From: Timema cristinae
Taxonomy: Eukaryota; Arthropoda; Insecta; Phasmatodea; Timematidae
Direction: 5' to 3'
Assembly: GCA_039000515.1 (NCBI GenBank)
Contig: JBCFYV010011135.1
Span: forward strand, 25,289,725 to 25,353,724
Length of the DNA stretch: 64,000 bases
Shown here: positions 46,612-57,699 of the stretch, in pieces
Layout of the letters: the number at the start of each line of letters is the position of its first letter
How positions within the stretch are numbered: the stretch's first letter is position 1
Notes under the pieces: model-generated
Seen by the model: the letters and a program-made list of their open reading frames with translations, nothing else
The model's database searches: none
What the model was told of the DNA's origin: nothing
Made by a program: the position numbers and the translations under genes

Positions 46612-46893
46612 TTTACTTTACATCCATTACTGTTTCCAGCCTGTGGTCAGTTTTTTTTATTCTAGCCATATATTTTCCACCGCCGGCTTGCTAAGCCTGT
46701 CGTAACTTCATATGCCTTTTAATATAACTTAAGACTTGGACAGACACAACAACCAGTTCCCCGGCCATTAATTCATCACTGTGAAAGGGTAAACCCATAT
46801 TTCACCCGATGATACATCTTTTGGCCAGGTCATGAATCTAAATCGGGACCCTTATCTCAGTAGAAGACACAATGTTGACTTAGCTAAGGTGTA
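46612..46893 (-). mobile_element. SINE group D, full length
   Basis: Reverse copy from TACTTTACATCCATTACTGTT to the head end TTAGCTAAGGTGTAAG. Body markers are GCCGGCTTGCTAAGCCTGTC and TGAAAGGGTAAACCC. Confidence 0.75.
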
Positions 46894-47098
46894 AGATACG
46901 TTTTAATGTTCTAAGCAAAGGTTTATATAAAAATGTAACACGATTTTTTGTTTGTTTCAATATTAATATATTAACAATGAAGATACATAATTGACCAAAG
47001 ATGTGAAAAGGCCGCATCGAACGCCTCAAAAGGCCACAGATTTCCCATCCTTACACTGTGTGACCACTAATACTGATAATAAAAAGGTGGTTACTTAC

Positions 47099-47299
47099 CA
47101 ATTCATTCAGTCTGCAGGAGTATTGATGTAAGAGTCTGACGAGGAACACAATCTCGGAGCTCCTGATCGGAAGGAGATCAGGGTCACGCTCGTAGGTCAA
47201 CCTGGTAGCGTTCCGTCTCGACATCTCGGGAGTTATACGGAGCGAGGGTGAGTCCGCGCCACTATAAAACTTGGGCGAGGCTCCTCTAGTCCTATTGGG
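47099..47299 (-). CDS. Internal coding exon of the unrecognised minus-strand gene
   Basis: Bounded by the acceptor TTTTAACAG and the donor GTAAGTAA, 201 bases, exactly 67 codons. Of the three frames, one is open: it begins PNRTRGASPKFYSGADSPSL and ends FLVRLLHQYSCRLNEL. The first half is Ser/Pro/Arg-rich and probably disordered. The second half, after LTYERDPDLLPIRSSEI, could be an amphipathic helix. Both boundaries are phase 0, joining the exons at 48343 and 44099 without disruption. Strong GC enrichment supports coding. Not recognised. Confidence 0.75.
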
Positions 47300-47935
47300 C
47301 TGTTAAAAGCATGATAAAAATTAGAATATAACTAAGTCAATTGAAAATTCAGATTGAATTCAAAGTTCTGACTTGAAGCTGGTGGAAGACTTGAGTATTC
47401 AACCGACAAAATAAAAAATTATGCCCTTCAAATAATAATTTTGATTGGGGTGCTCGATTTATAAATGCTCGAATTAAATATAAATGCTCAAATTATATTA
47501 GAATTACAAAATAACTTAACCAAATACTAGACATCCTACCTAGCTCCTAGATATTTACTAATTGGATAACAGGACTTACAAACTAACTAACCTAGGACAG
47601 TAGTCTAATACTACACACCCAGCTCTAGCTCCTAGATAGTTACTAATTGAATAAAATAATTTGCAATCTAAATTAGCTTGCTCAATTAATTGAATGAAGA
47701 TCTACAAATTTTAGAAAAGAGTTTCAATTATAATGTTCTTATGCTTTATATATTAGTATATCAAGGTTTTTTAGGAGGGTGGAAGGGAGTGGGGGGGTGC
47801 ATTTAATAATGTATCACGACCGACGAGTAATGCTATGATTGGGAATTTCAGCGACACTTTTACTATTTATAATTTTATGCCATAAGTTTAGTTTTAAAAT
47901 TTACAGATAGCAATGGACACATTTTCACTGCTCTA
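47300..47935. other. Intron, unassigned AT-rich sequence
   Basis: Intron of the minus-strand gene. Nothing recognisable apart from a G-run near 47790. Confidence 0.35.
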
Positions 47936-48171
47936 CAGTAGCCACATGGCTTCTTTGGTGCTGACTGACAGCTTACAGCTGACTTCTGATAGTCTACATT
48001 TAGGAATATACCTAAATTTTGACAGTAAGAAGTGACAGCTGCTAAACACATGTTTTTGCAGATCATATGGTTCGGCGTAGGGATACATAATTTGATTTGG
48101 TAACTTTTCAAAGCCGTCAGCTCTCAGCTGTGAGCTGTCAGTCAACACCAAAGAAGTCATAAGGCTACTGT
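47936..48171. mobile_element. MITE G, copy 2
   Basis: Terminal inverted repeats CAGTAGCCACATGGCTTCTT and AAGAAGTCATAAGGCTACTG. The interior is shared with 23552-23763. No coding capacity. Lies in an intron of the minus-strand gene. Confidence 0.8.
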
Positions 48172-48342
48172 ATATTACACTTCTGCTTCAAATGTGCTAG
48201 TAATCATTTATTAAAATTATTTGCGCCCTTCGAGAGGAAGGGTGAATATCCTGCCTGCTCTTCCATCCACCCCCACCGCACTTTGCCGGAGGCAAACAAT
48301 TAACTTCATGAGGCATAATTTATTTTACCACTATATACTTAC

Positions 48343-48441
48343 TGTTAGAGTAGAAGATCTTTGCGGTGTCGCGGCAGAAAGCGATGAGTCAAAAGTCTGG
48401 TTTTTATAAGCTGTGGCGTCAGGAATTTGAGAAATATCCAG
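48343..48441 (-). CDS. Short internal coding exon of the unrecognised minus-strand gene
   Basis: A 99-base exon between the acceptor CTGTTAACAG and the donor GTAAGTATAT. The only frame without a stop reads LDISQIPDATAYKNQTFDSS, then LSAATPQRSSTLT. It is phase 0 at both ends, continuing into the exon at 47099. The polar Ser/Thr-rich product suits a linker. Supported by both splice signals and phase, but the exon is short and no homologue is recognised. Confidence 0.55.
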
Positions 48442-48479
48442 CTGTTAACAAAAATATAACAGAATACATTGTATAAAAT

Positions 48480-48690
48480 CTCGCCTTAGTTGGTAGCTTG
48501 TCTGTATACTGAGCTAAGGCTCCTGGGTTCAATTTCTGGCATGGCCCAAAAATGTATTATTGGTCAAATATGGGTTTACCCTTTCACAGTGGTAAATTAA
48601 CAGCGGGGGACTGGATGTTGTGCTTGATCTAGTCTAACGTTAGATTATAAGACATATGAAGTTACGACAGACCTATCTCCATGGATGGGC
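48480..48690 (+). mobile_element. SINE group D, forward
   Basis: A box region CTCGCCTTAGTTGGTAGC, B box TGGGTTCAATTTCTGG, body GTTTACCCTTTCACAGTGG and GGACTGGATGTTGTGC. Ends near ACGACAGACCTATC. Confidence 0.7.
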
Positions 48691-48939
48691 ATTGGTGCAC
48701 TTAGTCAAAGATCAAAGGTTCGATTCTTGTGTCCAGTTGTGATTTTTCTCAACTAATTTTAAATAATTAACTTGAGCATAAGTGAGTTCAGATAAAATGA
48801 AACCTAGGTCAGTGTTAATGGACGGTAACAATCAATTGTCTTTAAGGCAGGCAGCCATTATCTCTTTGTCCAGTGGCAGCAGTGTAAAGTGTGAAGTGTG
48901 TTGTTCTTTTCATTATAAAAGCCATATTGTGTTTGTTCC

Positions 48940-50040
48940 CTTTTAAATGTTTTTATCCGCCTTCATTGTATCTTCTTACGAATATAAAAAAAAAATACCT
49001 CATTATGCGAAAAGAGGTTTTCCTTTTATAAAAATAGATATTGAAAAGTGTTCATATATCAAACACATGTGCTATTATAATTTCTCAATCATTCTTGTAA
49101 ATAACAGCTCCAATCAACATTTTAATTACGTTAATGCGTATTTTATTGACTAATGAAATTTAAAATTCTGCCCTACCATTACCAATATTAGAACTTATTA
49201 GTAAAGTAGTAGACTTTTAATACCTATTATACCTGTACATTGACAAAAGTCTAATTGTAATTGTCTTATCTGAAAACTAGAAAACAGTATATTCCGTTCA
49301 CGATAGGTTTTTTACCTGGATGACAGTTCGAAAATCATATGTTTAGGTTTTGGGTTGCCAACACTTGTAAAAGATCACAGTTTTGTTATAAATGGTAAGA
49401 TCTTTAATAACTGTTATATATTACATTTAAAATAACATAAACTTAAGTTTTCTCATACTCTTTCATTTTTTTAAATAATTTCTTTTTATCCAACTCGAAA
49501 CAATATTTTAAACATAATTAAAAGTACTTATTATTAGTTTTGGAACGTTATTGATTTTGTGTAATATAGTGCACACATTAATATCTTTTAATACACCATC
49601 GTATTTACTTGGAAAAGAGAAAACTTGTTGTCATTTCTTTACATACAATAAATGATTTTATGATTATTTTATCGTTTTTTGAAATATTGAAATGAATAAA
49701 ATATTTTCATCCACTGCGTGTCTCCAACATTGTAAAAAACTTGTTTACCGTTATGTTCAACCATATGTTTTAGATTCGTCAATCGCCATTTTAAAGCTAT
49801 GTTCGTTAGAAGTTTTTGTGAAAGTGGTGTAAATATTTTTTTAAAGTGGAATAAAACTATAAATAAACTTTGTGACCGACCTCAAATAAATATTTAAATA
49901 ATATTGTTCTAAATTACTGTGGTTAACTATCACATTAATATATTACCATCTGTTTTCATTACAGTCATTTAACGTGATAGATGTCAGCTGTTGGCGTAGT
50001 GATATATTAGGGACTACTTTTAATAACATTTCGAGCTGTC
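48940..50040. other. Unassigned interval in the large intron
   Basis: AT-rich, no coding or transposon identity apart from a small piece like the 51-bp repeat (CTTATCTGAAAACTAGAAAA) near 49265. Confidence 0.35.
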
Positions 50041-50164
50041 ATCCAGGTAAACTTTGCTCGTGAATGCCTTATAGATATATCATGTATACAAAATGAACAG
50101 TCATGTGACTGACGGTATAACCTTTGATAACTATTAGCAATACCTATAAAATAACATTAATATT

Positions 50165-50408
50165 ACCTACTTCCATTGCCGCATAATTTAAGGTATCACC
50201 CTTGCAATAGATTAGACTGCCAATACAGGAGATTAAGGTTAGATCCCAGGCGGGTGTATTTAGGGTATTTTTTCCTAAATGGTTTTCCACTAATCCTCCA
50301 CACAAATGCGGGTACACTTCCTCTTGATTAAACATTACTCATCCCTATCACATTAGAGTAAATAGTACATAGGTGTATAACCCATGGGTAGTTAGATGTG
50401 ATGCTTAA
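50165..50408 (+). mobile_element. SINE group C
   Basis: Head CATTGCCGCATAATTTAAGG, B box AGGTTAGATCCCAGG, body TTCCTAAATGGTTTTCCACT, tail GTATAACCCATGGGTAG. It sits inside a copy of the 12610-type dispersed repeat, which continues on both sides. Confidence 0.7.
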
Positions 50409-50577
50409 AAAAACTAATAATATATTAAAATGCTTTCAAAGTTGACCACAAAAAAATATATATTACAATATTATTAAATTAACACTCCTTACTTTAGATA
50501 TTTTTTTTTAGAATTTTACTCTAAAATGTCGCTAAAATTATGTTTGCATTTTCTAAAAGATTCTCATACCAAATTTT

Positions 50578-50799
50578 TTAGCACCGCTTACCTGTTCAGG
50601 TGCTATGTGCTAATGGGTTATGGATTAGGAAGGCTTAATTTAGAAAAAGTGCACCCGCATTTGCATGGAGGGAGAGTGGAAACCCATTTAGAAAAAAAAC
50701 TCGGTGAGCCGAACGGGATCGAACATTGATCTCCCTGTCTTCGGCAGTCTTGTCCAACACAAGATTAGCGAGTTTTATCACGTGGCCATCGAGGCGGGT
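50578..50799 (-). mobile_element. SINE group B, diverged
   Basis: Reverse copy: TTAGCACCGCTTACCTGTTC, GCATTTGCATGGAGGGAGAG, head end GTGGCCATCGAGGCGGG. Located about 220 bases upstream of the gustatory receptor start codon. Confidence 0.78.
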
Positions 50800-51016
50800 A
50801 CTAAGATAATTGTTTTCGAACAAAGATAGTTTTTATCATACTAATCTTTGTAATAACCTACTAATTAATATAGACAGGTTTTCCACATTTATCTCCGTCA
50901 TGAAATAATGACGGCTCGAAAACACATTAACTTAATGAAAAAGACAATCTTGAAAGTATATTTGTCCAGAGGACTTTGTTTGTTAGCGACAACCGAGCAA
51001 CCTGTCACAGAGAGCC

Positions 51017-52109
51017 ATGACAAGGTTCAATAACTGGATGGAAGGCTATTCAAAAACTTTCCAAACAAGATCTACAGCCGACGATACAAAAGATCCCAGA
51101 AATGGTCAACGTCCATCCACATTTTATGAATCATTTAAGTATCTCGCCATTATCTTCAAGATCTTTGGTGTGTTCCCAGCGAAATTACCATCGAAAAAAA
51201 CAAGGTATAAAATTGTATACGAATTTGTTTCTGTCGATATTTTATGGTGTTTTATTTTTCACACATCTACCATCATTCTGTATTTTTTTTTCGAGTACAG
51301 ATGTCTGATGAAACTGTTCATGCTCTACTATATCATTCGAGGAGCGACAGTCGGAATTCTAGCGATTATATTCGACCGGCAGCTGCCCTACTTGATCATG
51401 AAGATTGAAAACGTCGATCGTAGGTTGAAAAAAAGAAGCTATTTACCTTCAAGGATACAAGGCTTTCTCTGGTTAATGGCTGCCTTTTTAATAGCCATAA
51501 CGTTTTCTATAAGCTTCATCAAACATAAGCCAAACAATAATACAGAGTTAATGCTCTCGATAACTGTTGTTGGCCTACTTAGAATACTATTATCTTTGGC
51601 ACGCCATTTTTATGCCTTGAAGTATCTGTACTTTTGCAGATGTTTGAAAATAAGGTTCCAAGCAGTACAAGATCAGTTTAAACTAGATATATATGAGTAT
51701 CAAAGTTCTGAATATATATCAAAGATATATGAGCAACATCACTCTAACGTTATTTCTGAAGTCCACGACAACCACTATGACACGGCATATTCTCGTAGAG
51801 TCAACCAACCAACGGCACCGATTTCCGATCGGGCGCGGCCATCAAAACCAGACTCGCCCCTCGATTTCGTTGTGGCAGACGTTCTTCCTACACAACGAAC
51901 TGGCCAGCGCTGTCAGAATCCTCAGCGCCACATTCGGCCCTTTCCTTTGCGGAAACGTAGTCACCGTCACCTTCTCATTGATACGAGACCTTTACCAGTT
52001 TTTCTTTGTCACAAGGAGCATAGTTGGCGACACTTCTCTGTCGCATCTGTTCATAAACTGCTCAATTTTCATCCTGCTGGCAACATTCTCTGAAGACCTC
52101 ACCGGCGCG
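51017..52109 (+). CDS. Gustatory receptor exon 1, contains a frameshift
   Basis: Starts MTRFNNWMEGYSKTF at the first ATG after AGAGAGCC. Hydrophobic segments: FKYLAIIFKIFGVF, VDILWCFIFHTSTIILYFFF, LFMLYYIIRGATVGILAIIF, FLWLMAAFLIAITFSISF, LSITVVGLLRILLSLA, FGPFLCGNVVTVTFSLI and LFINCSIFILLATF. The first five are in the ATG frame. The last two follow WQTFFLHNELASAVRIL and lie in the +1 frame, which runs open to the donor GCG/GTAAGT. Exon length is 1093 bases, one more than a multiple of three. The shift lies between about 51693 and 51880. An AAAA run at 51844 is one candidate site. It may be a pseudogene lesion, an assembly error, or an unseen micro-intron. Confidence 0.85.
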
Positions 52110-52192
52110 GTAAGTTCAGAAAATATTTTTATTTTATTTGGGTGGGCGAGTTCATTTCTTGAGGCCGTCTCATGGCCATTATTTTTTTTTTA

Positions 52193-52358
52193 ATCTACCC
52201 GCACTTGCATGTAAGATGAGATAGAAACCATTTAGGAAAAACAAACAAAAAAAAACACCCTCAGTAGACCCAACCAGGATTAAACGTCGATCTCCCCATC
52301 CTCAACAGGCCAGTCTAACACAATAGTGTCGCCTTAGGCTATTCAGGCAATGATGCGG
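52193..52358 (-). mobile_element. SINE group B/C fragment in receptor intron 1
   Basis: Reverse body (ACCATTTAGGAAAAAC) and head (GTCGATCTCCCCATCCTCAA, CAATAGTGTCGCCTTAGGC). The tail is lost. Diverged. Confidence 0.55.
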
Positions 52359-52756
52359 GTCTCGGCCAATTAACTGTAATAATATAGTTACAAGATTACG
52401 GCTCGAATCATAAATTGCATTAGAGTGTAGTTTTATACATGCTTTACTCGACGTCGAGGTATGCCAAGAATGGTTTGGTGTAGTACCGTCGATTAAGTAA
52501 CTGTGGTACATGGAATTTCTACCAGATGGGGCAGGCAGCACTAACCAGTGGAAGGACTTGGTGCATACCCAGCACTGGATGGATAAAAATCACATCAAAC
52601 CAACCTTTGGGTTATTGACTTAAGAAGAACATTTTATTAGCTATTCGAACTTATTTTAGATTTGAAAGTTTCACTCAAAGAAAAAAGTTTATTTTCAAAA
52701 TATTGGTAAAATCCTAATTTCACATCAAAGTAATTTAGTGGATATCTTCTTTTCAG
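52359..52756. other. Remainder of receptor intron 1
   Basis: No element recognised. Ends with the acceptor CTTCTTTTCAG. Confidence 0.5.
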
Positions 52757-52825
52757 GCACAAGATATTCTGGACGATATAAATAAACTTCCACTGGATAA
52801 ATTCACTTCAAAGGAGATTATGAAA
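52757..52825 (+). CDS. Gustatory receptor exon 2
   Basis: 23 codons, AQDILDDINKLPLDKFTSKE then IMK, between CTTTTCAG and GTGAGTAA. Charged, corresponds to the intracellular loop before the last membrane helix pair. Phase 0 on both sides. Confidence 0.88.
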
Positions 52826-54490
52826 GTGAGTAATTTATCTTTTTTACTTTCTCCATAAAGAAAAAGTATGAAAATTGTGAAAATTTCTACCTCAAGATTA
52901 TGATGAATATTGACATTGTATATGCCTCCAAAATTAAATAAAAAGTGTGTTAAACAAGTGTGCTTGCCAGTACCTGGGGCTATAGATTAAAGAACTTTGT
53001 CCAAACTTGATATTTAGATGTTAGATGACCATACATTAACAAAGTGGTGCCCAACGTAGGGTACATGCCAACAAGTTGGGGGGAATGCGAAAATATTGAA
53101 ATAATGGCGGAAAGAGCTAAATTTTCCAGCAGGGTTGTAACGATATTTCTCCTGAAATATTGATACAAATGCCCGACCAGCTACAGGATGAGTTGGGGGT
53201 GGGTTGGAGTTTGCGATAACTAACGAGGTGTAGTGAAGGGACAAAACTGAAGTACACGAAACGTCCAGAGGGAACCTGATGTAATGGGCGCGACTTGATT
53301 TTATCTAATTTGGGAACCAAGACTCATTAAACCTAAACTAAAGTTAAACTTAGATTTAGATGCCAGTTACGGTGGCCGCAAGAGAAATCCCTACAACACG
53401 TTAGTTAACCTGAAAATGTATCCAAAATAAAAAATGAAATGTCAAATTCACTGTGAATTATTTTAAATTTTAATATAAATATGACCTTGGTTATAATGTT
53501 TCATAAAATGGTTTACAAACGGAAATTTTGTAGGTACATAAGATTGATCGAAAACCGAGGAATAAGATTTGTTTGACCAAAAAAATTATTATTATTAAGT
53601 GTAAGTTAAGCTAAAGTTAAACATAAAATAGTATTAGTAAATAAATTAAACGTGTTAGTTTTTATTGTAACTTTTGCTTTTTGAATGTAAAAATATATTT
53701 CACCTTATTATTACATTGTTTTTGATCCCATTAATATTATTAGTTCATCCTAACCTGAGAAAGGACGTAAACAAACATTCCCATATCATTAAGCTGAGGA
53801 CCTACTTGATTGGTGGAACACAAGTACAATATTTAAACGGGCGCAACCATGTTTAGTCATTAATCATTATCATAGCATAGTAGGTCACTACGAGTTTTTG
53901 TATTTTTTAATTATTTTAAATTTCCTGTCTTATATTTAACAAAACTTGGGCCTGACTCAGCAAACGCCATGAATAGACAGAAAGCACTCAACACTCACAA
54001 CCCTCACTTAACACTGTCGAGATGAACTGTCGACTGACCGTTACCGACTTGACGTTAACATGTGATAAGGACTGTACCATGGGGTCCCTCAACGCTGAAT
54101 CAGGAGTTTGTTGGTATTCGAATAGTGCTTGCAAAGCTTAAACTATCGTTTCTAAATCAGACGAAGGGAAAATTTTAATTATAATTATTTTCTAATGTTA
54201 TGTTAAAACAAGTTTAATACAAAACAAAGGAGGGACTATTTAGGGAAAGGATACCATTGATGTCCGTTCAGTATCAAATTAGAGGCTGTGCTTCCACGTG
54301 GCTTTGTTTACATCAGGTCTCAGCTTAGGATGAATCCAATAATAGACCATTTATTTTCAGTTACAACAAATAAATTAGAAATAATTACCACTGTCGTCAT
54401 TAAACATTTTTTCTAAAATTAAGGGCACAATTTATGGAAATGGACTGCCAAGGCGCGAGCGAAAAGAGGTTGGGTGAGAACGCTGCCTAA
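52826..54490. other. Receptor intron 2, first part
   Basis: AT-rich intronic sequence without recognised elements. Open frames near 52980-53320 on the reverse strand lack support. Confidence 0.4.
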
Positions 54491-54494
54491 GGGC

Positions 54495-54950
54495 AAAATG
54501 TACATTCGTTACTGTTTTCATCCTAAGGCCTGGGTCTTTTTTTTTTTATTAAAGCCATATATTTTCCACCACGGCTTGCTAGGCCGGTCGTAGCTACATG
54601 TGACATAATATAACTTCTGAATAGGACAAGCACAACATCCAGTCCCCAGCCGTTAATTTATCAGTGTGAAAGGGTAAACCCACATTTTACCAAGGATAAA
54701 TATGCCAGGCCTCCACCGTGGTTCGGATTCCACGTTAAACTGTAGGTCCTTCATTTCATCTCACAATCGCCCTACCATTACACGTTAGCGTAAGTGCGTA
54801 TAACCGAACGGGTAGTAAGACGCGGTGATGATAATAATAATAATAATAATAATAATAATAGCAAGGATAAATCTTTCGGCCCTTCCGGGAATTGAACCCG
54901 GTACCCATAGTTCAGTAGGCAGACACGCTACCGATTGAGCTAAGGTGTCG
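54495..54950 (-). mobile_element. SINE group D, split by SINE A
   Basis: The reverse body (ACATCCAGTCCCCAGCCG, GAAAGGGTAAACCCACATTT) breaks at 54702 and resumes at 54862 with the B box complement GGAATTGAACCCGGTACCC and the head end GATTGAGCTAAGGTGTC. It is one insertion site of group A. It lies in receptor intron 2. Confidence 0.85.
54702..54861 (+). mobile_element. SINE group A, 5'-truncated with TSD, nested in SINE D
   Basis: Begins ATGCCAGGCCTCCACCGTGG, ends GACGCGGTGATGATAATAA with (TAA)n. CAAGGATAAAT is duplicated at 54691-54701 and 54862-54872, so the copy inserted already truncated. Confidence 0.93.
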
Positions 54951-55200
54951 GTTCCGTCTTTAATCTAAGGGTAGTTTACTGATAGAATGGATTATATGAA
55001 AGAATATTAACATTTAGTTTCTATTTGTATTATCTATTATTCCATTAAATTTATATATCCTCACATGTTCCTAATTATTTCCAAGATTTGAGTTCAGATT
55101 CGATATTGGAGATTCGAGGGTAAATTAGAGATTCGGATTCATAAAATAGTGGATATGACCCAACTCTGATTAATTTTAACAATTCTCTTTTTCTCCTCAG

Positions 55201-55290
55201 GTGCAAATGTTTGCGTCCCAGTTATCTGCTCGCCCCATTCAAGTGTCAGCTTCAGGATTCTTCGTACTCAACAAAGTTACCCTAATATCA
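55201..55290 (+). CDS. Gustatory receptor exon 3
   Basis: 30 codons: VQMFASQLSARPIQVSASGF then FVLNKVTLIS, between TTTCTCCTCAG and GTAAGTTT. The segment matches the family pattern before the last helix (a short cytosolic stretch, then G.F.LN...L). Phase 0 both ends. Confidence 0.9.
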
Positions 55291-55326
55291 GTAAGTTTTA
55301 AATAGTTAGTGACTATGAGTCAAATA

Positions 55327-55615
55327 TTATTATTATTATTATTATTATTAGCACCGCGTCTTACTACCCATTCGGGCTATACGCACTTACGCTAATGTGT
55401 AATGGTAGGGTGATTGTGAGATGAAATGAAGGACCTACAGTTTAACGTGGAATCCGAACCACGGTGGAGGCCTGGCATTCCTCACATTCACAAGATGTCT
55501 TGTCAGAGGTGAAGGAAGGGTTTGGTAATCAGATAAATCTGTGCCGGGACCGAGGATTGGACCCCGGCCGCCAGCACAGAAGTCTGACACCTCACCCCTA
55601 GACCACCAGGTCACC
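55327..55615 (-). mobile_element. SINE group A, full length with TSD, receptor intron 3
   Basis: Complete reverse copy from (ATT)n to the head end CCACCAGGTCACC. Target duplication TATGAGTCAAATA at 55314-55326 and 55616-55628. Confidence 0.95.
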
Positions 55616-55814
55616 TATGAGTCAAATAAATTTGTGTTTTGGATGAGATAAATATTGAAAGTGTGGTCATTATACAAATGAGAACACTGTAAAATAAAAT
55701 TTAAGTGATAAGGAAGGAAGTCATCCTGAAACTATTGTTAGATGTTGAGTTATTTAACGTTCATGTTCCGAACTGACAGATTATATCAGTACACAACTTA
55801 TAAAATATCTTAAA

Positions 55815-56275
55815 AACTTTAGCACAGACACAACCCCTCCCCCACCCAGTTAATAGCTGAAAGAGGACACCCCAATCCCACCAATGATTAATTACTATTG
55901 GGTGACCTGGTGGTCTAGGGGTAAGGTGTCAGACTTCTGTGCTGGCGTCCGGGGTTCAATCCTCGGTCCCGACACAGATTTATCTGATTTCCAAACTCTT
56001 CCTTCACCTCTGACAAGACATCTTGTGAATGTGGGGAATGCCAGGCCTCCACCGTGGTTCGGATTCCACGTTAAACTGTAGGTCCTCCATTTCATCTCAC
56101 AATCACTCTACCATTACACATTAGCGTAAGAGCGTATAACCCTAATGGGTAGTAAGACGCGGTGCTAATAATAATAATAATAATAATAATAATTACTATT
56201 CCATGCCTTGAATCGAACCCGGGATGCCCAACTCAATGGACAGACACGTTATCGACTTGAGCTACTGTGTCAGAC
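55815..56275 (-). mobile_element. SINE group D, truncated, split by SINE A
   Basis: Left part with GACACAACCCC and GGACACCCCAATCCC-type body remnants. The right part resumes at 56191 with TGAATCGAACCCGGGATGCC (B box complement) and GACTTGAGCTACTGTGTCAG (head end). Confidence 0.7.
55900..56190 (+). mobile_element. SINE group A, full length with TSD, nested in SINE D
   Basis: Starts GGGTGACCTGGTGGTCTAGG, ends GACGCGGTGCTAATAATAA. AATTACTATT is duplicated at 55890-55899 and 56191-56200. Second independent case of group A landing in group D. Confidence 0.94.
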
Positions 56276-56412
56276 TTTAAAATGAAGATTGTTTTTAGTA
56301 ACTCTTATATTTGTCAGAAAAGGTTTTTCTTATGAAAATTGGATTGTACCAATATTTAGAGTCGCAGTTTGAGCCAAAAATTAATTCTGATCAAAAAGCT
56401 TTAAAGTGTTTA

Positions 56413-56805
56413 AGGTGTGGATGTAAGGAACACAATAAAGGTCAGTGTGTTTGCAATTTTTATAACAACAATTTTTTTTTCCCAGCCAAAATAAATCAAA
56501 TATCACTCTAATAGAAATATCAAGTTTAATTTCCTTCACATGGTCATATCAACAGTTGTTGAATATCTGTCATTAGCATAGCAGCATGAGATGAAAAACT
56601 TTTTAAATGAAGAGATAAAATCATCATTAGATTCCACGACACTCTTAAAAGATATTCAACCATTGTTGATATCATAATGTGAAGAAAATTTAACTCTAGT
56701 GTTTCTATTAGAGCAGTATTTAATTTATTTTAACTAAATAAATGTTTTTATATAAAAACTGCAAAAAAAAAAATTACCTTTTCCCACGTTCCCCATCTTA
56801 AATCA
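56413..56805. mobile_element. Foldback MITE F, copy 5, receptor intron 3
   Basis: Arms TATCAACAGTTGTTGAATAT and ATATTCAACCATTGTTGATA, with outer ends GGATGTAAGGAACACAA and TTCCCACGTTCCCCAT. It ends about 30 bases before the acceptor of exon 4. Confidence 0.8.
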
Positions 56806-56838
56806 TGTGATTAAAAACTTCTTCTTTTTTTTTTTCAG

Positions 56839-56961
56839 TGTGTGATGGGGGTGGCCACATACTTCATCATAGTTGTACAGTTCTCGGGAGAGCTCAAAAT
56901 CATCTCCGATAAATATTTAAACATGACAACGTGGGATTATCCCAACTGCTCAAGAGAATAA
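56839..56961 (+). CDS. Gustatory receptor exon 4, with TY...QF signature
   Basis: Begins after the T-rich acceptor TTTTTTTTTCAG. CVMGVATYFIIVVQFSGELK contains TYFIIVVQF, the defining last-helix motif of insect gustatory receptors. The rest, IISDKYLNMTTWDYPNCSRE, ends in TAA. An AATAAA overlaps the stop and another lies at 57073, after a G-run. Confidence 0.93.
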   Translation, partial: CVMGVATYFIIVVQFSGELKIISDKYLNMTTWDYPNCSRE

Positions 56962-57018
56962 ATGGGACTTGTTAGTTTAAGTCAGCATTTTTCAACCGGC
57001 ATATTGTGAGAATTCGAC

Positions 57019-57019
57019 A

Positions 57020-57051
<32 letters not shown>
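57019..57051. repeat. Poly-G run, about 32 bases
   Basis: Uninterrupted G tract about 60 bases after the receptor stop codon. Length in the assembly may be unreliable. Confidence 0.9.
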
Positions 57052-57052
<1 letters not shown>

Positions 57053-57447
57053 GGAGGAAATTGCAGAGTAAAAATAAATCTTTTTAGGGTTGTATGAGGT
57101 CCACCTTTTTTTTCAATTCGAAGCTAACTCAAATAGAATATATGAAATATTCTCGAGGTCAAATCGAAATTTGAATATTTCTTTGCTAACTGTTTTATGC
57201 TTGTTGAAAAATATAGTATTGTGATAATTTGACCAATTGTATACATAAAAATTACTTTAAAAAAATGTATTGCACAAATATTTATGTAATATCTCATTTT
57301 AATCTAAGAAATCAAGCTACTATCACCGCTTACAATTCAATTATAAACTCCGGCTTCGACGATTATGAATTTTGGTCAATTATTGCCATTCTAAGCTCTT
57401 GATGCACAGTACACTACAATATTATTCATAGTAAAAAGATTTAAGTT

Positions 57448-57697
57448 TTATTTATTACCGCGTCTCACTACCCGTTCGGGTTATACGCTTTAAGTAATAA
57501 TTATGCTAATGGATTAGGAATTGGGAAGGTTGAATTAGAGGAAGTGAACCCGCATTTGCGTGGAGGGAGAGTGGAAAACCATTTTAGGAAAAACCGCCCC
57601 AGTTCACCCGACTAAGATTCAAACCTCGATCTCCCCGTCCTCAGCAGTCAAGCTCAACACAACAAGCGGGTTAGCCAACTACGCCACCGAGGCGCGT
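57448..57697 (-). mobile_element. SINE group B, full length with TSD
   Basis: Reverse copy from TTATTACCGCGTCTCACTAC to the head end GCCACCGAGGCGCG. Duplication ATTTAAGTT at 57439-57447 and 57698-57706. Confidence 0.92.
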
Positions 57698-57699
57698 AT

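Larger units (their letters stand above)
51017..56961 (+). other. Insect gustatory receptor gene, whole span
   Basis: Four exons (51017-52109, 52757-52825, 55201-55290, 56839-56961) joined by GT-AG introns that are all phase 0. This phase-0 C-terminal intron pattern and the TYhhhhhQF signature in the last exon are typical of the insect gustatory receptor (chemoreceptor) family. These are seven-transmembrane ligand-gated channels in the dendrites of taste neurons. The predicted length is about 457 residues, in the usual range. A +1 shift in exon 1 means the assembled sequence does not encode it intact. The ligand cannot be inferred. Confidence 0.88.

Noticed and set aside
47875..48160. Reverse-strand frames of 75-78 codons (CQSAPKKP, MICKNMCLAAVTS)
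   Set aside because: They lie in MITE G, and the same frame appears in copy 1 at 23501-23734. They are transposon shadows rather than a gene family.
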